Of a DNA stretch of 64,000 bases, positions 56,448 through 64,000 are shown piece by piece. Below the pieces are notes generated by a model. It did no database searches. It was not told the origin of the DNA and saw nothing but the letters and a program-made list of their open reading frames with translations. The position numbers were made by a program, and so were the translations under genes. The DNA comes from CAVEFW01 sp964579575. GTDB lineage: Bacteria > Actinomycetota > Coriobacteriia > Coriobacteriales > Eggerthellaceae. Location of the stretch: contig CAZOGL010000001.1 in NCBI GenBank assembly GCA_964579575.1, positions 62,001-126,000 on the forward strand. Reading direction: 5' to 3'. Each line of letters opens with the position of its first letter. Position 1 is the first letter of the stretch.

Positions 56448-59291
56448 ATGAAGGAGGCCTTGAATCTTGGCGTCTCTTGCGGGGGGAGCGCCATGGGAGG
56501 GCGTGGCGACAAGCGATGCTTCTCGTCCCCTGCGTCGTTGTTCGTCTTTGCCTTGGCTATCGCTTTGCCGCTTTTGTTGGTTGGGCATGCTGCCTGGGCG
56601 GGTGACGCGGGCTATCTTTCGGTGGGTGGTGAGATCGGGTACGGCGGATATTCCACCAACTACTTTATGGTCGACGGGGAGGTCGCCTATTGCGCGACGC
56701 CTTCGAAGGGGACTCCCCCGGCGGGAACATACGCCATGTCCGAGACGGACAACGAGTCTTTGGCGGCTGCGCTTTGGTACGGATGGGGTGGACCCGGTTT
56801 TGATGTGTCGATGTGGCCCGATACCTGGTATGACGGCTCTCCGATGGATGCGGATAAGTATGTCGCCCTCACCCACATTCTCGTATCTGATTGCTACGGG
56901 GGAAATGGGAACGAGGCCTACGGGCAATGCAGCCGCGTCTTTCAAGAATGGTGCCAATACTATGTTGTTGGCTATTCCATCGACAACGGTGCGCGTATCA
57001 ATGGCGATGCCCTTGGCGTGAGACTCAGTGAGGTTGGGTTTGCGGCGGGAAACGCCCATACGTGGCCGACGGGGTTCTCCGCGTATGTTATCGAGACGAG
57101 GTGGGGCTCCCAGACCATGGCGACCTATCGCTATGCGGCGCCCGGTTCAATCGGGTTGTACAAGGTTTCCAGCGACCCTGATCTCGTGGAGGCAAACTCC
57201 TGTTATAGCCTCGCCGGTGCAACGTATGGCGTCTACTCCGATGTGGGATGTTCCGCCCTTGTCGGCACCATGACCACCAACGATAGTGGATATGCGTGTT
57301 GTGAGGGTTTAGCTGCGGGATCGTATTGGGTTTGCGAGGAGACCCCCTCGCCTGGCTTCCTCCTTGACGAACATGTATATCCTGTGACCGTGCGTCGCGG
57401 GGAGATGGCCATTGTGGAGTTGCAGGAGGGTATGGGCGAGGCTCCTGAGGATCCGCTTTATGCGACGGCAGGGCTTCTCATCAAGAAGTCAGATGCCGAG
57501 AACGGGTCTGTCCAAGGAGATGCAACCTTGGAGGAAGCGCGGTTCACCCTTGAGTTCTATGGCGGGGCGTTTGAGAGCGCAGGTGCTGCACGGGAGTCTG
57601 GAACGGCGATTCGTAGCTGGACGGTCCAAACGGACACAGACGGATGTGTCAAGCTCAACGAGGCAGCGGCCACGTTTGTTGGGGAGGATGGGGTATCTCG
57701 TCCTTACCTGGTCGAAGGTGACCCGTGGTGGACGGATGACGACGGTACCGTGGTGTTTCCCCTAGGGACGCTTGTGATACGGGAGGTGGAGCCTCCCCGC
57801 GGATACCTGCTTGATGATAAGGCTTTCGAAACCGTCGTTCTTATCGACAAGGTCAAGGCGACGTCGGGGAGTACCAACGGGGGGACGCTTGCAACCTGTT
57901 TGTTTGCCGATGAGGTCGTTCGTGGTGGGGTCGGTATCGAAAAGATTGATGCTGAGACGGGTGTTAGCGTAGGCATTGGAGCGGCGCGTCTTGAGAATGT
58001 GGTATTTGCGATTGTCAACGAAAGCGACTCTGCCGTGTGCGTCGGTGGTCGTTGCTACGAGCCGGGAGGGGTGGTTATGACGCTTGCGTTGAGTGACGGT
58101 CACGCTGAGACGTCTCGCTACGCGCTCCCGTATGGGTCCTACCGTCTTGAGGAGGTGTCTCCAGGAGTTGGGTATCGCGTATGTGAGCCTATCGACTTCG
58201 TTGTTGACGAGGAGCAAAGGATAGTGCAGCTTAGTGTTGCCAATCAGGTGGTTCGCGGGGACATCGTGTTTGAGAAACGTGACGAGTCCACGGATATGCC
58301 CATGGCCCATGTCGTGTTTCGGATAACGAGCACCACGACGGGGGAGAGCCATATCGTCATATCCGACGACGAGGGTGTGGTGAGCACGGCTTCCTCCCAT
58401 GCGCTCCATACGCTCAACACCAACGTCAACGATTCGGCAATCGAGGACGGGACTTATGATGCTCAAGCGGGAGTGTGGTTCGGACTTTCGTCGGAGGGTA
58501 TAACGGATCCCCGTGATGATTGCGGCGCTCTGCCTTATGACACCTATCTTGTTGAGGAGTTGTCCTGCGAGGCAAACGCCGGACGCCAACTTATCGAGCC
58601 ATTTACGGTCGTGGTTGGGACGGATGGTGCCCTTGTCGATCTTGGCCTTGTCGAGGACAAGACGGCGACGGTGGGGACGGTGGCCGCATTGGTCGGCGCA
58701 GACGGCGACTTGGTTAAGGTGTCAAAGCCGACGGAGAACGCCCGCGTCATTGACACGGTTCGCTATGCGAATCTCGTGGCGGGCAGGACCTATGAGGTAT
58801 GCGGATGGTTGGTGGATGCGACGACGGGGTCGGTGTTGAGCTCAGGTGGAGAGGAGGTGCGGGCCTCTACGACCTTTGTGGCGGATAGCCCATACGGCTC
58901 CACTGAGGTCACCTTCGATTTCGATGCGACCGAGTTGGACGGGCATGTGGTAGTCGTGTTCGAGCAGCTTCTTTGCGAAGGTCGCCTGCTTGCACAACAT
59001 TGCGACTTTTTGGACGAAGGCCAAACGATTAGGTTCGAGGATCCAGGCGAGCCGTATGACCCCGATGTTCCTGATGATCCGATCGTTCCCCAAGAACCTG
59101 ACGAGTCTAGCGAACCTGATGAGCCTTCCGGGCCCGATACGACGAGTACGACGCAAAATACCGGCGCGAGCACTGTTGCGAAGACCGGGGATGTAAGCGT
59201 TGTGCCGTGCGTATTGCTCGCGGGGATCGTCTTTGGATGCGGCATCGTTTTGGCAACGCTTGCCGTCCGGGGGAGACGGGTGCGCCGATGA
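56448..59291 (+). CDS. Large sortase-type surface adhesin with Cna-B and T-Q ester domains
   Basis: 947 residues from the ATG at 56448 (behind AAAGGAG). Signal peptide with hydrophobic core at about 27-48. Then a thioester-domain-like region (about 50-230; Cys in VAYCATPSKGTPPAGTY, but ALTHILVSD where a Gln is usual), four Cna-B/SpaA-type domains (starts near GSIGLYKV, AGLLIKKS, GVGIEKID, DIVFEKRD), a T-Q ester-type domain (NARVIDTVRYANLVAGRTYE ... QHCDFLDEGQTI), an Asp/Pro/Glu spacer, and a wall-sorting end VAKTGD, hydrophobic segment, RGRRVRR. KTGD replaces LPxTG proper. Probably covalently cross-linked stalk adhesin or pilin-like protein. No sortase gene adjacent. Confidence 0.88.
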   Translation: MKEALNLGVSCGGSAMGGRGDKRCFSSPASLFVFALAIALPLLLVGHAAWAGDAGYLSVGGEIGYGGYSTNYFMVDGEVAYCATPSKGTPPAGTYAMSETDNESLAAALWYGWGGPGFDVSMWPDTWYDGSPMDADKYVALTHILVSDCYGGNGNEAYGQCSRVFQEWCQYYVVGYSIDNGARINGDALGVRLSEVGFAAGNAHTWPTGFSAYVIETRWGSQTMATYRYAAPGSIGLYKVSSDPDLVEANSCYSLAGATYGVYSDVGCSALVGTMTTNDSGYACCEGLAAGSYWVCEETPSPGFLLDEHVYPVTVRRGEMAIVELQEGMGEAPEDPLYATAGLLIKKSDAENGSVQGDATLEEARFTLEFYGGAFESAGAARESGTAIRSWTVQTDTDGCVKLNEAAATFVGEDGVSRPYLVEGDPWWTDDDGTVVFPLGTLVIREVEPPRGYLLDDKAFETVVLIDKVKATSGSTNGGTLATCLFADEVVRGGVGIEKIDAETGVSVGIGAARLENVVFAIVNESDSAVCVGGRCYEPGGVVMTLALSDGHAETSRYALPYGSYRLEEVSPGVGYRVCEPIDFVVDEEQRIVQLSVANQVVRGDIVFEKRDESTDMPMAHVVFRITSTTTGESHIVISDDEGVVSTASSHALHTLNTNVNDSAIEDGTYDAQAGVWFGLSSEGITDPRDDCGALPYDTYLVEELSCEANAGRQLIEPFTVVVGTDGALVDLGLVEDKTATVGTVAALVGADGDLVKVSKPTENARVIDTVRYANLVAGRTYEVCGWLVDATTGSVLSSGGEEVRASTTFVADSPYGSTEVTFDFDATELDGHVVVVFEQLLCEGRLLAQHCDFLDEGQTIRFEDPGEPYDPDVPDDPIVPQEPDESSEPDEPSGPDTTSTTQNTGASTVAKTGDVSVVPCVLLAGIVFGCGIVLATLAVRGRRVRR

Positions 59292-59368
59292 GGGCATTGG
59301 TAATTGGATGCGACATCGTTTTGGCAACGCTTGCCGTCCGGGGGAGACGGGTGTGCCGATGAGGGCGC
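59235..59368. repeat. 71-bp tandem duplication of the adhesin 3' end
   Basis: The sequence starting GGATGCGGCATCG at 59235 recurs from 59306 with only a few changes (for example GCGGC to GCGAC, GTGCGCC to GTGTGCC) and ends near 59368 with GATGAGGGC. The first copy encodes the membrane segment, basic tail and stop (59289-59291); the second is out of the gene. Recent slippage or unequal recombination is likely. Confidence 0.9.
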
Positions 59369-59504
59369 ATGCAATCGAATTCGTGGTCGATTTGAGTGGA
59401 TACTTCGGGGGTAGTTCCTGTATATGTGCCTATAATGAGAGGTTGTAATTTTTGCACGTGCAGAACGTGTTGGTAGAGCATCGGCAGAAGAGGAATCTTT
59501 ACGT

Positions 59505-62078
59505 ATGAAGGCATACAATCCCCACGAGATCGAACCCCGCTGGCAACAGAGTTGGGAGAAGAGCGGCATCAACAAGGTTGGCAACGATGGTGACAAGCCC
59601 AAGAAATATGTGCTTGAGATGTTCCCGTATCCGTCGGGCGACATGCACATGGGTCATGCGCGCAACTACACCATCGGCGATGTCATTGCCCGCTATTACC
59701 GGATGCAGGGTTTCGACGTTCTTCATCCTATGGGTTGGGACGCGTTCGGCTTGCCTGCCGAGAACGCCGCGATCAAGCGCAACAGCCACCCTGCGAAGTG
59801 GACCTACGCAAACATCGAGACCCAACGCAAGAGCTTCAAGCGCATGGGCTACAGCTACGATTGGGATCGTTCCGTTATCGCTTGCGATCCTGAGTACTAC
59901 CGTTGGGGCCAGTGGATCTTCCTGCAATTTTGGAAGAAGGGCCTCGTCGAGCGTCGCAACAATCCGGTCAATTGGTGCCCGGGTTGTGGTACGGTCCTTG
60001 CGAACGAGCAGGTCATTGAGGGTAAGTGTTGGCGTTGTGACTCCGAAGTCGAGAAGCGCCCGCTGACTCAGTGGTATTTCAAAATCACCGATTACGCTCA
60101 AGAGCTTTTGGACGACCTTGATAAGCTTGATGGCTGGCCGGATCGCGTAAAGCAACAACAGGCAAATTGGATTGGTCGCTCCGAAGGTGCCGAGGTGACC
60201 TTCACCTTGTGCGACGCTGAGGGTAATGTCCCCGAGAACCCTACTGAAGACGACCTTCTGACTGTTTTTACCACCCGCGCCGACACGCTGTTCGGTTGCA
60301 GCTTCTTCTTGCTTGCCCCCGAGAGTACCATCCTTCGCGACCTCGTTGCTGGCACCGAGTATGAGCAGGCCGTCGTCAAGGTCATCGAGGACGCAAAGAA
60401 GATTACCGCCGTCGAGCGTGCTCAGGGTAACAAGGAGAAGCACGGTGCGTTTACCGGTCGCTATGTGGTGAACCCCATCAACGGCGAGAAGGTTCCCGTT
60501 TGGGTCGCCGACTATATCGTCGCCGATTATGGCACCGGTGCTGTCATGGCGGTTCCTTGCGGCGACCAGCGCGACTTCGAGTTCGCAAAGAAATACGATC
60601 TCCCTATCATCCCCATCATTGTCACCGAGGACGACCCGCTGTACCCGCAGCTCAAGGATGAGACGGGCCGCGTCGTCACGTCGGTCGATTGGGAGGCGGC
60701 TATGGCTGCCGAGGGCATCCTTGTCCAATCCGGCAAGTACACCGGCATGCGCGGCGGTAAACACTCGCAGGCCGAGGCTGCTATCGTCGGAGACCTCGAA
60801 GCTGCTGGTCGTGGGCATCGCAAGGTGGAATTCCGTCTGCGCGATTGGCTTATTAGCCGTCAACGTTACTGGGGCAATCCCATTCCGGCAATCCATTGCC
60901 CCAAGTGCGGTGTCGTTCCTGTTCCGGAAGAGGATTTGCCTATCCGCTTGCCCGAGGATATCAACCTCGCTGCGGGCGAGACCTTGGCGACCCATGCCGA
61001 ATTCGTGAACTGCACGTGCCCGAAGTGCGGTGCGGCCGCGAGACGTGAGACTGACACCATGGACACGTTCACGTGTTCGAGTTGGTACTACCTGCGTTAT
61101 TCCGACCCCCACAACGACAAGGTCCCCTTTGACCGTGATGTCGTCAACAGTTGGTTGCCGGTCGATAAGTACATCGGCGGCATCGAGCACGCCATCCTGC
61201 ATCTGCTCTACAGCCGCTTCTTCACGAAGGTCTTGCGCGACCTGAACCTGCTCGATTTCGACGAGCCCTTCACCAACTTGTTGTGCCAGGGTATGGTTTT
61301 GGATGGAAACGGCGACGTCATGAGTAAGAGCAAGGGCAACGTCGTCAGCCCTGAGGATATGATCGCCAATTACGGCGCGGATGCATGCCGTGCCTACATC
61401 CTCTTCATGGCCCCGCCCGACAAGGAGCTTTTGTGGAACGAGGACGGTCTTGCCGGAATCTATAAGTTCCTCAACCGCGCATGGCGTATCGTCAACGATC
61501 TCGTAGGCGAGGCCGGCGAGGAGAGCTTGTTCCAAGCGGGCGCTTCCGAGGAGAAGGGGCGCGACGCCGCCAAGATCCTCAACCGCGAACGCCATCGCGT
61601 CGTGGGCAAGGTCGCAGACGATTTTGCGCGTGATAACTTCAACACCGCTATCAGCGCCATCATGGAGCTGTGCAATGCAGCGAGCGACTACCTGCGCATG
61701 GTCGACGCCGATACCCGCAAGGGCTCCGAGGAGCGCAACGCGTTCGATATCGATGTCGCTGAGACCATCGTCAAGCTTATGGCGCCCATTGCCCCCCATT
61801 GGGCCGAGGAGCTTTGGACCACCGTTCTTGGCCATGAGGACAGCGTCCACCTGAGCGGTTGGCCGCTGTTCGATCCCGAGCAGGCAAAGGCAGACGAGGT
61901 CGAGCTCGCGGTTCAGATCTGTGGCAAGGTCCGCTCCAAGATCACGGTTTCCGCCGACGCCTCCAACGAGGAGATTGAGGCTATGGCCCGTGACGCCGTT
62001 GCTGCCCATATCGAGGGCAAGAACGTCGTCAAGGTGATCATCGTCCCGTCCCGTCTGGTCAACATCGTCGCGAAATAA
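59505..62078 (+). CDS. leuS: Leucyl-tRNA synthetase
   Basis: 857 residues, class I synthetase. HIGH-type motif FPYPSGDMHMGHARNY near 45, the CP1 editing domain (about 220-420), KMSKS-type motif VMSKSKGN (about 607) and a C-terminal anticodon-binding domain. It charges tRNA-Leu. Two CxxC zinc pairs are visible (NWCPGCGTV...CWRCD; IHCPKCGVV...CTCPKCGAA). Start MKAYNPHEIEPRWQQSW. Followed 14 bp later by rlmB. Confidence 0.98.
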   Translation: MKAYNPHEIEPRWQQSWEKSGINKVGNDGDKPKKYVLEMFPYPSGDMHMGHARNYTIGDVIARYYRMQGFDVLHPMGWDAFGLPAENAAIKRNSHPAKWTYANIETQRKSFKRMGYSYDWDRSVIACDPEYYRWGQWIFLQFWKKGLVERRNNPVNWCPGCGTVLANEQVIEGKCWRCDSEVEKRPLTQWYFKITDYAQELLDDLDKLDGWPDRVKQQQANWIGRSEGAEVTFTLCDAEGNVPENPTEDDLLTVFTTRADTLFGCSFFLLAPESTILRDLVAGTEYEQAVVKVIEDAKKITAVERAQGNKEKHGAFTGRYVVNPINGEKVPVWVADYIVADYGTGAVMAVPCGDQRDFEFAKKYDLPIIPIIVTEDDPLYPQLKDETGRVVTSVDWEAAMAAEGILVQSGKYTGMRGGKHSQAEAAIVGDLEAAGRGHRKVEFRLRDWLISRQRYWGNPIPAIHCPKCGVVPVPEEDLPIRLPEDINLAAGETLATHAEFVNCTCPKCGAAARRETDTMDTFTCSSWYYLRYSDPHNDKVPFDRDVVNSWLPVDKYIGGIEHAILHLLYSRFFTKVLRDLNLLDFDEPFTNLLCQGMVLDGNGDVMSKSKGNVVSPEDMIANYGADACRAYILFMAPPDKELLWNEDGLAGIYKFLNRAWRIVNDLVGEAGEESLFQAGASEEKGRDAAKILNRERHRVVGKVADDFARDNFNTAISAIMELCNAASDYLRMVDADTRKGSEERNAFDIDVAETIVKLMAPIAPHWAEELWTTVLGHEDSVHLSGWPLFDPEQAKADEVELAVQICGKVRSKITVSADASNEEIEAMARDAVAAHIEGKNVVKVIIVPSRLVNIVAK

Positions 62079-62092
62079 TCCGAGGAGAAAGC

Positions 62093-62839
62093 ATGGCAGA
62101 CTTTATCGAGGGTAAGCGCCCTGTCATCGAGGCGCTTCGTGCCAACATGCCGTTCAAGCGCATCTTGATGGCGGACAACCTGAAGAAGGACAGCTTGGTG
62201 GGCGACATCGAGCGCAAGGCCCGCAAGTTCAACGTGCCGGTGCAGCTTGTGCCTCGTAAGAAGTTGGACGAGCTCTCTGAGCGCGGTAGCCACCAGGGGG
62301 TCATGGGCGAGACCGCTCCCTTCAGGTATGCCAGCGTCTCCGATATTGTGAAGCGCGCTGAGCGCTACGCCGACGACCATGACGGCCGCGCCCTCATCGT
62401 GATCCTCGACCACATCACCGATGCGGGCAATCTTGGCGCCGTCGCTCGTAGCGTCGATGCGGTCGGTGGTAGCGGCATCATCATCCCCAACAAGCGCTCT
62501 GCCAGCGTCACGGCTGCGACATACAAGTCCAGCGCTGGGGCCGTCTCCCATGTTCCTGTGGCGACCACCCCCAACCTTGTCAGCGCCATCGAGCGTCTGA
62601 AGAAGGACGGCTATTGGGTCGCTGGCGCCTCCGAACAAAAGGACGGCACCATTTGGGACACCAATATGAAGGGCAAGATAGCCTTGGTCATGGGGAACGA
62701 AGGCGAGGGTTTGTCCCGCGTCGTCCAAGAGGCGTGCGATTTCTTCGTTGCGTTGCCAATGGAGGGCGCGATTGGTAGCCTCAATGTCGCGCAGGCGTCC
62801 ACGGCTTGCATGTATGAATGGTTGAGGCAAAATCGCTAA
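62093..62839 (+). CDS. rlmB: TrmH-family RNA 2'-O-methyltransferase (RlmB-like)
   Basis: 248 residues. N-terminal substrate-binding domain (FIEGKRPVIEALRANMPFK) and a SPOUT methyltransferase domain with the family motifs ILDHITDAGNLGAVARS (motif 1), VMGNEGEGLSR (motif 2) and IGSLNVAQAST (motif 3). It probably methylates G2251 of 23S rRNA; other TrmH-type targets cannot be excluded. GAGGAGAAAGC precedes the ATG, 14 bp after leuS. Confidence 0.9.
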   Translation: MADFIEGKRPVIEALRANMPFKRILMADNLKKDSLVGDIERKARKFNVPVQLVPRKKLDELSERGSHQGVMGETAPFRYASVSDIVKRAERYADDHDGRALIVILDHITDAGNLGAVARSVDAVGGSGIIIPNKRSASVTAATYKSSAGAVSHVPVATTPNLVSAIERLKKDGYWVAGASEQKDGTIWDTNMKGKIALVMGNEGEGLSRVVQEACDFFVALPMEGAIGSLNVAQASTACMYEWLRQNR

Positions 62840-62842
62840 TTC

Positions 62843-62935
62843 CTTGCGGGTTGTTTACGCGCGATTGAAGGTCGTTTACCCGCAAGATGAATTTGAGTCC
62901 CAAGACTTGATCCCTAAGACTTGAGTCCCCAGGAC
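62843..62935. repeat. Leader hairpin and 14-bp tandem repeat before the DAHP synthase gene
   Basis: CTTGCGGGT (62843-62851) pairs with ACCCGCAAG (62878-62886) over a 26-base loop. It is followed by three 14-15 bp units (TTGAGTCCCAAGAC, TTGATCCCTAAGAC, TTGAGTCCCCAGGAC) at 62893-62935. The hairpin could be a terminator for rlmB or part of an aroF leader; no T-box or peptide leader is recognisable. Confidence 0.6.
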
Positions 62936-62951
62936 ACAAGAGGAGAGAACT

Positions 62952-63983
62952 ATGAACATGAATTTCGAGCGCAAGCTTCCGATTCCTATGGAAGTTAAGG
63001 AGATGTACCCGATCTCACAACATATGGCCGAGCTTATCGAGCGTCGACGTGTCGAGATTCAAAACATCTTTACAGGCAAGGACGACCGCATCGTCCTCAT
63101 CATAGGTCCCTGCTCTGCGGACAATGAGGACAGCGTGATGGACTACATCACTCGTTTGGCCGAGGTCCAACACAAGGTCAAGGACAAGATTTGCATCCTT
63201 CCGCGCATCTACACGAACAAGCCTCGTACCACGGGACAAGGGTATAAGGGTCTTGTGCACCAACCCGACCCTGAGAGCAAGCCTGACGCGTTCAAGGGCA
63301 TTGTCGCCACGCGCGAACTCCATATTCGTGCTATTGCCGAGACCGAGTTCACCTGCGCCGACGAGATGTTGTATCCGCAAAACTACAAGTACCTCGACGA
63401 CATCTTGGGTTATGTTGCCGTCGGCGCGCGCAGCGTCGAAAACCAGGAGCACCGTCTCGTGTCCAGCGGTATCGAGGTGCCGGTGGGCATGAAGAATCCG
63501 ACCAGCGGCGATCTCAGCGTCATGATGAACAGCATCGTCGCCGCCCAAAGCCAACACGACTTCATCTATCGTGGGTGGTCGGTCCAGTCGATGGGCAACC
63601 CCTTGGCCCACGCGATTATGCGCGGCTACACCGATGAGCAAGGCGGAATCTATCCCAACTACCACTACGAGAACATCATGCATGTCGCCAAGTTGTACGC
63701 GGATTATCCCGAGTTGGAGAACCCGGCGGTCATCATCGATGCCAACCACTCCAACTCACGAAAGAACCCCTTCGAGCAGCCGCGCATCGTCAAGGAAGTT
63801 TTGAACTACTGCAACTACAATGCCGATCTCAAAGGCCTCATCAAAGGCTTTATGGTGGAGAGCTATATCGAAGATGGCAACCAAAAGGTCGGCGGCGGTG
63901 TCTATGGAAAATCCATCACCGATGCATGCCTGGGTTGGGAGAAGTCCGAGCGGCTTGTTCTCGAGATCGCGGATTTGTTGTAA
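62952..63983 (+). CDS. 3-deoxy-7-phosphoheptulonate synthase (class I, AroF/G/H type)
   Basis: 343 residues. It condenses phosphoenolpyruvate and erythrose 4-phosphate, the first step of aromatic amino-acid synthesis. Visible: LIIGPCSADNEDSVMDYI, RIYTNKPRTTGQGYKGLVHQ, GARSVENQEHRLVSSGI, AVIIDANHSNSRKNPFEQ (metal His) and GVYGKSITDACLGWEK. The GAGGAGAG ribosome site lies 6 bases before the ATG. Which isoenzyme (Phe-, Tyr- or Trp-sensitive) it corresponds to cannot be read from the sequence. The window ends 17 bp after its stop. Confidence 0.95.
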   Translation: MNMNFERKLPIPMEVKEMYPISQHMAELIERRRVEIQNIFTGKDDRIVLIIGPCSADNEDSVMDYITRLAEVQHKVKDKICILPRIYTNKPRTTGQGYKGLVHQPDPESKPDAFKGIVATRELHIRAIAETEFTCADEMLYPQNYKYLDDILGYVAVGARSVENQEHRLVSSGIEVPVGMKNPTSGDLSVMMNSIVAAQSQHDFIYRGWSVQSMGNPLAHAIMRGYTDEQGGIYPNYHYENIMHVAKLYADYPELENPAVIIDANHSNSRKNPFEQPRIVKEVLNYCNYNADLKGLIKGFMVESYIEDGNQKVGGGVYGKSITDACLGWEKSERLVLEIADLL

Positions 63984-64000
63984 GGGCTTTTGAATTCGTA

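Noticed and set aside
59499..62009. 836-aa minus-strand ORF antisense to leuS
   Set aside because: Opposite strand of leuS with synthetase motifs on the plus strand; repetitive Val/Leu/Asp composition without domains.

Overview
The window looks like part of the chromosome of an anaerobic, moderately GC-rich actinobacterium, most likely class Coriobacteriia (Eggerthellaceae/Slackia-like). This is inference from gene content: an actinobacterial dnaK-grpE-dnaJ-hspR block followed by clpB, a selenocysteine formate dehydrogenase, complete selenocysteine machinery, double-cubane-cluster protein (DCCP) type enzymes, several Tat-type lipoproteins, and a surface protein ending in a KTG-type sortase signal. 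Three runs of exactly 100 N show that it is a draft scaffold.

Layout. 1-7.1 kb: a cut NhaC-type antiporter, an EamA exporter, a LysR regulator divergent from a sodium:solute symporter, an LCP cell-wall ligase and galE. 7.2-9.9 kb: a conserved hypothetical, then a small helical protein, nikR, hypE and a ferredoxin (nickel/hydrogenase maturation). 10-15.1 kb: a minus-strand operon with a Tat-lipoprotein binding protein, ATPase and permease of NitT/TauT type, a radical SAM enzyme and a BspA-like leucine-rich-repeat protein. 15.2-22.6 kb: the heat-shock block dnaK-grpE-dnaJ-hspR-clpB. 22.8-24.7 kb: an ABC-F ATPase.

24.9-47.8 kb is a selenium/formate island: fdhD, selC (tRNA-Sec, UCA anticodon), selB, selA, a GT4 glycosyltransferase, a NifS-like class V aminotransferase, an amino-acid-type binding lipoprotein, three DUF3343 modules (two free, one fused to an activase), two DCCP/2-hydroxyacyl-CoA-dehydratase-like proteins, two ASKHA activases, yedF, a rhodanese, a selD that itself carries selenocysteine, and fdnGHI plus fdhE. 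Both selenoprotein genes are read through an in-frame TGA followed by a bacterial SECIS-like hairpin, so a standard ORF caller would split or truncate them.

48.1-64 kb is mostly housekeeping: rlmH, a MoaE-like protein, an L,D-transpeptidase, lysA, hom, a GT2 glycosyltransferase, engB, a large Cna-B/T-Q ester surface adhesin behind a tetranucleotide-repeat tract, leuS, rlmB and a DAHP synthase.

Together the island genes plausibly mobilise and reduce selenium (NifS-like, rhodanese, YedF, DUF3343, possibly DCCP/activase), activate it (SelD), load it on tRNA-Sec (SelA), insert it (SelB) and spend it in a Tat-exported formate dehydrogenase matured by FdhD and FdhE. The linkage of DCCP/activase and DUF3343, including a physical fusion, is the most novel-looking content. 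A second theme is the number of unrelated short tandem repeats (12-71 bp units) at gene 3' ends and intergenic spaces; repeats also flank all three assembly gaps.
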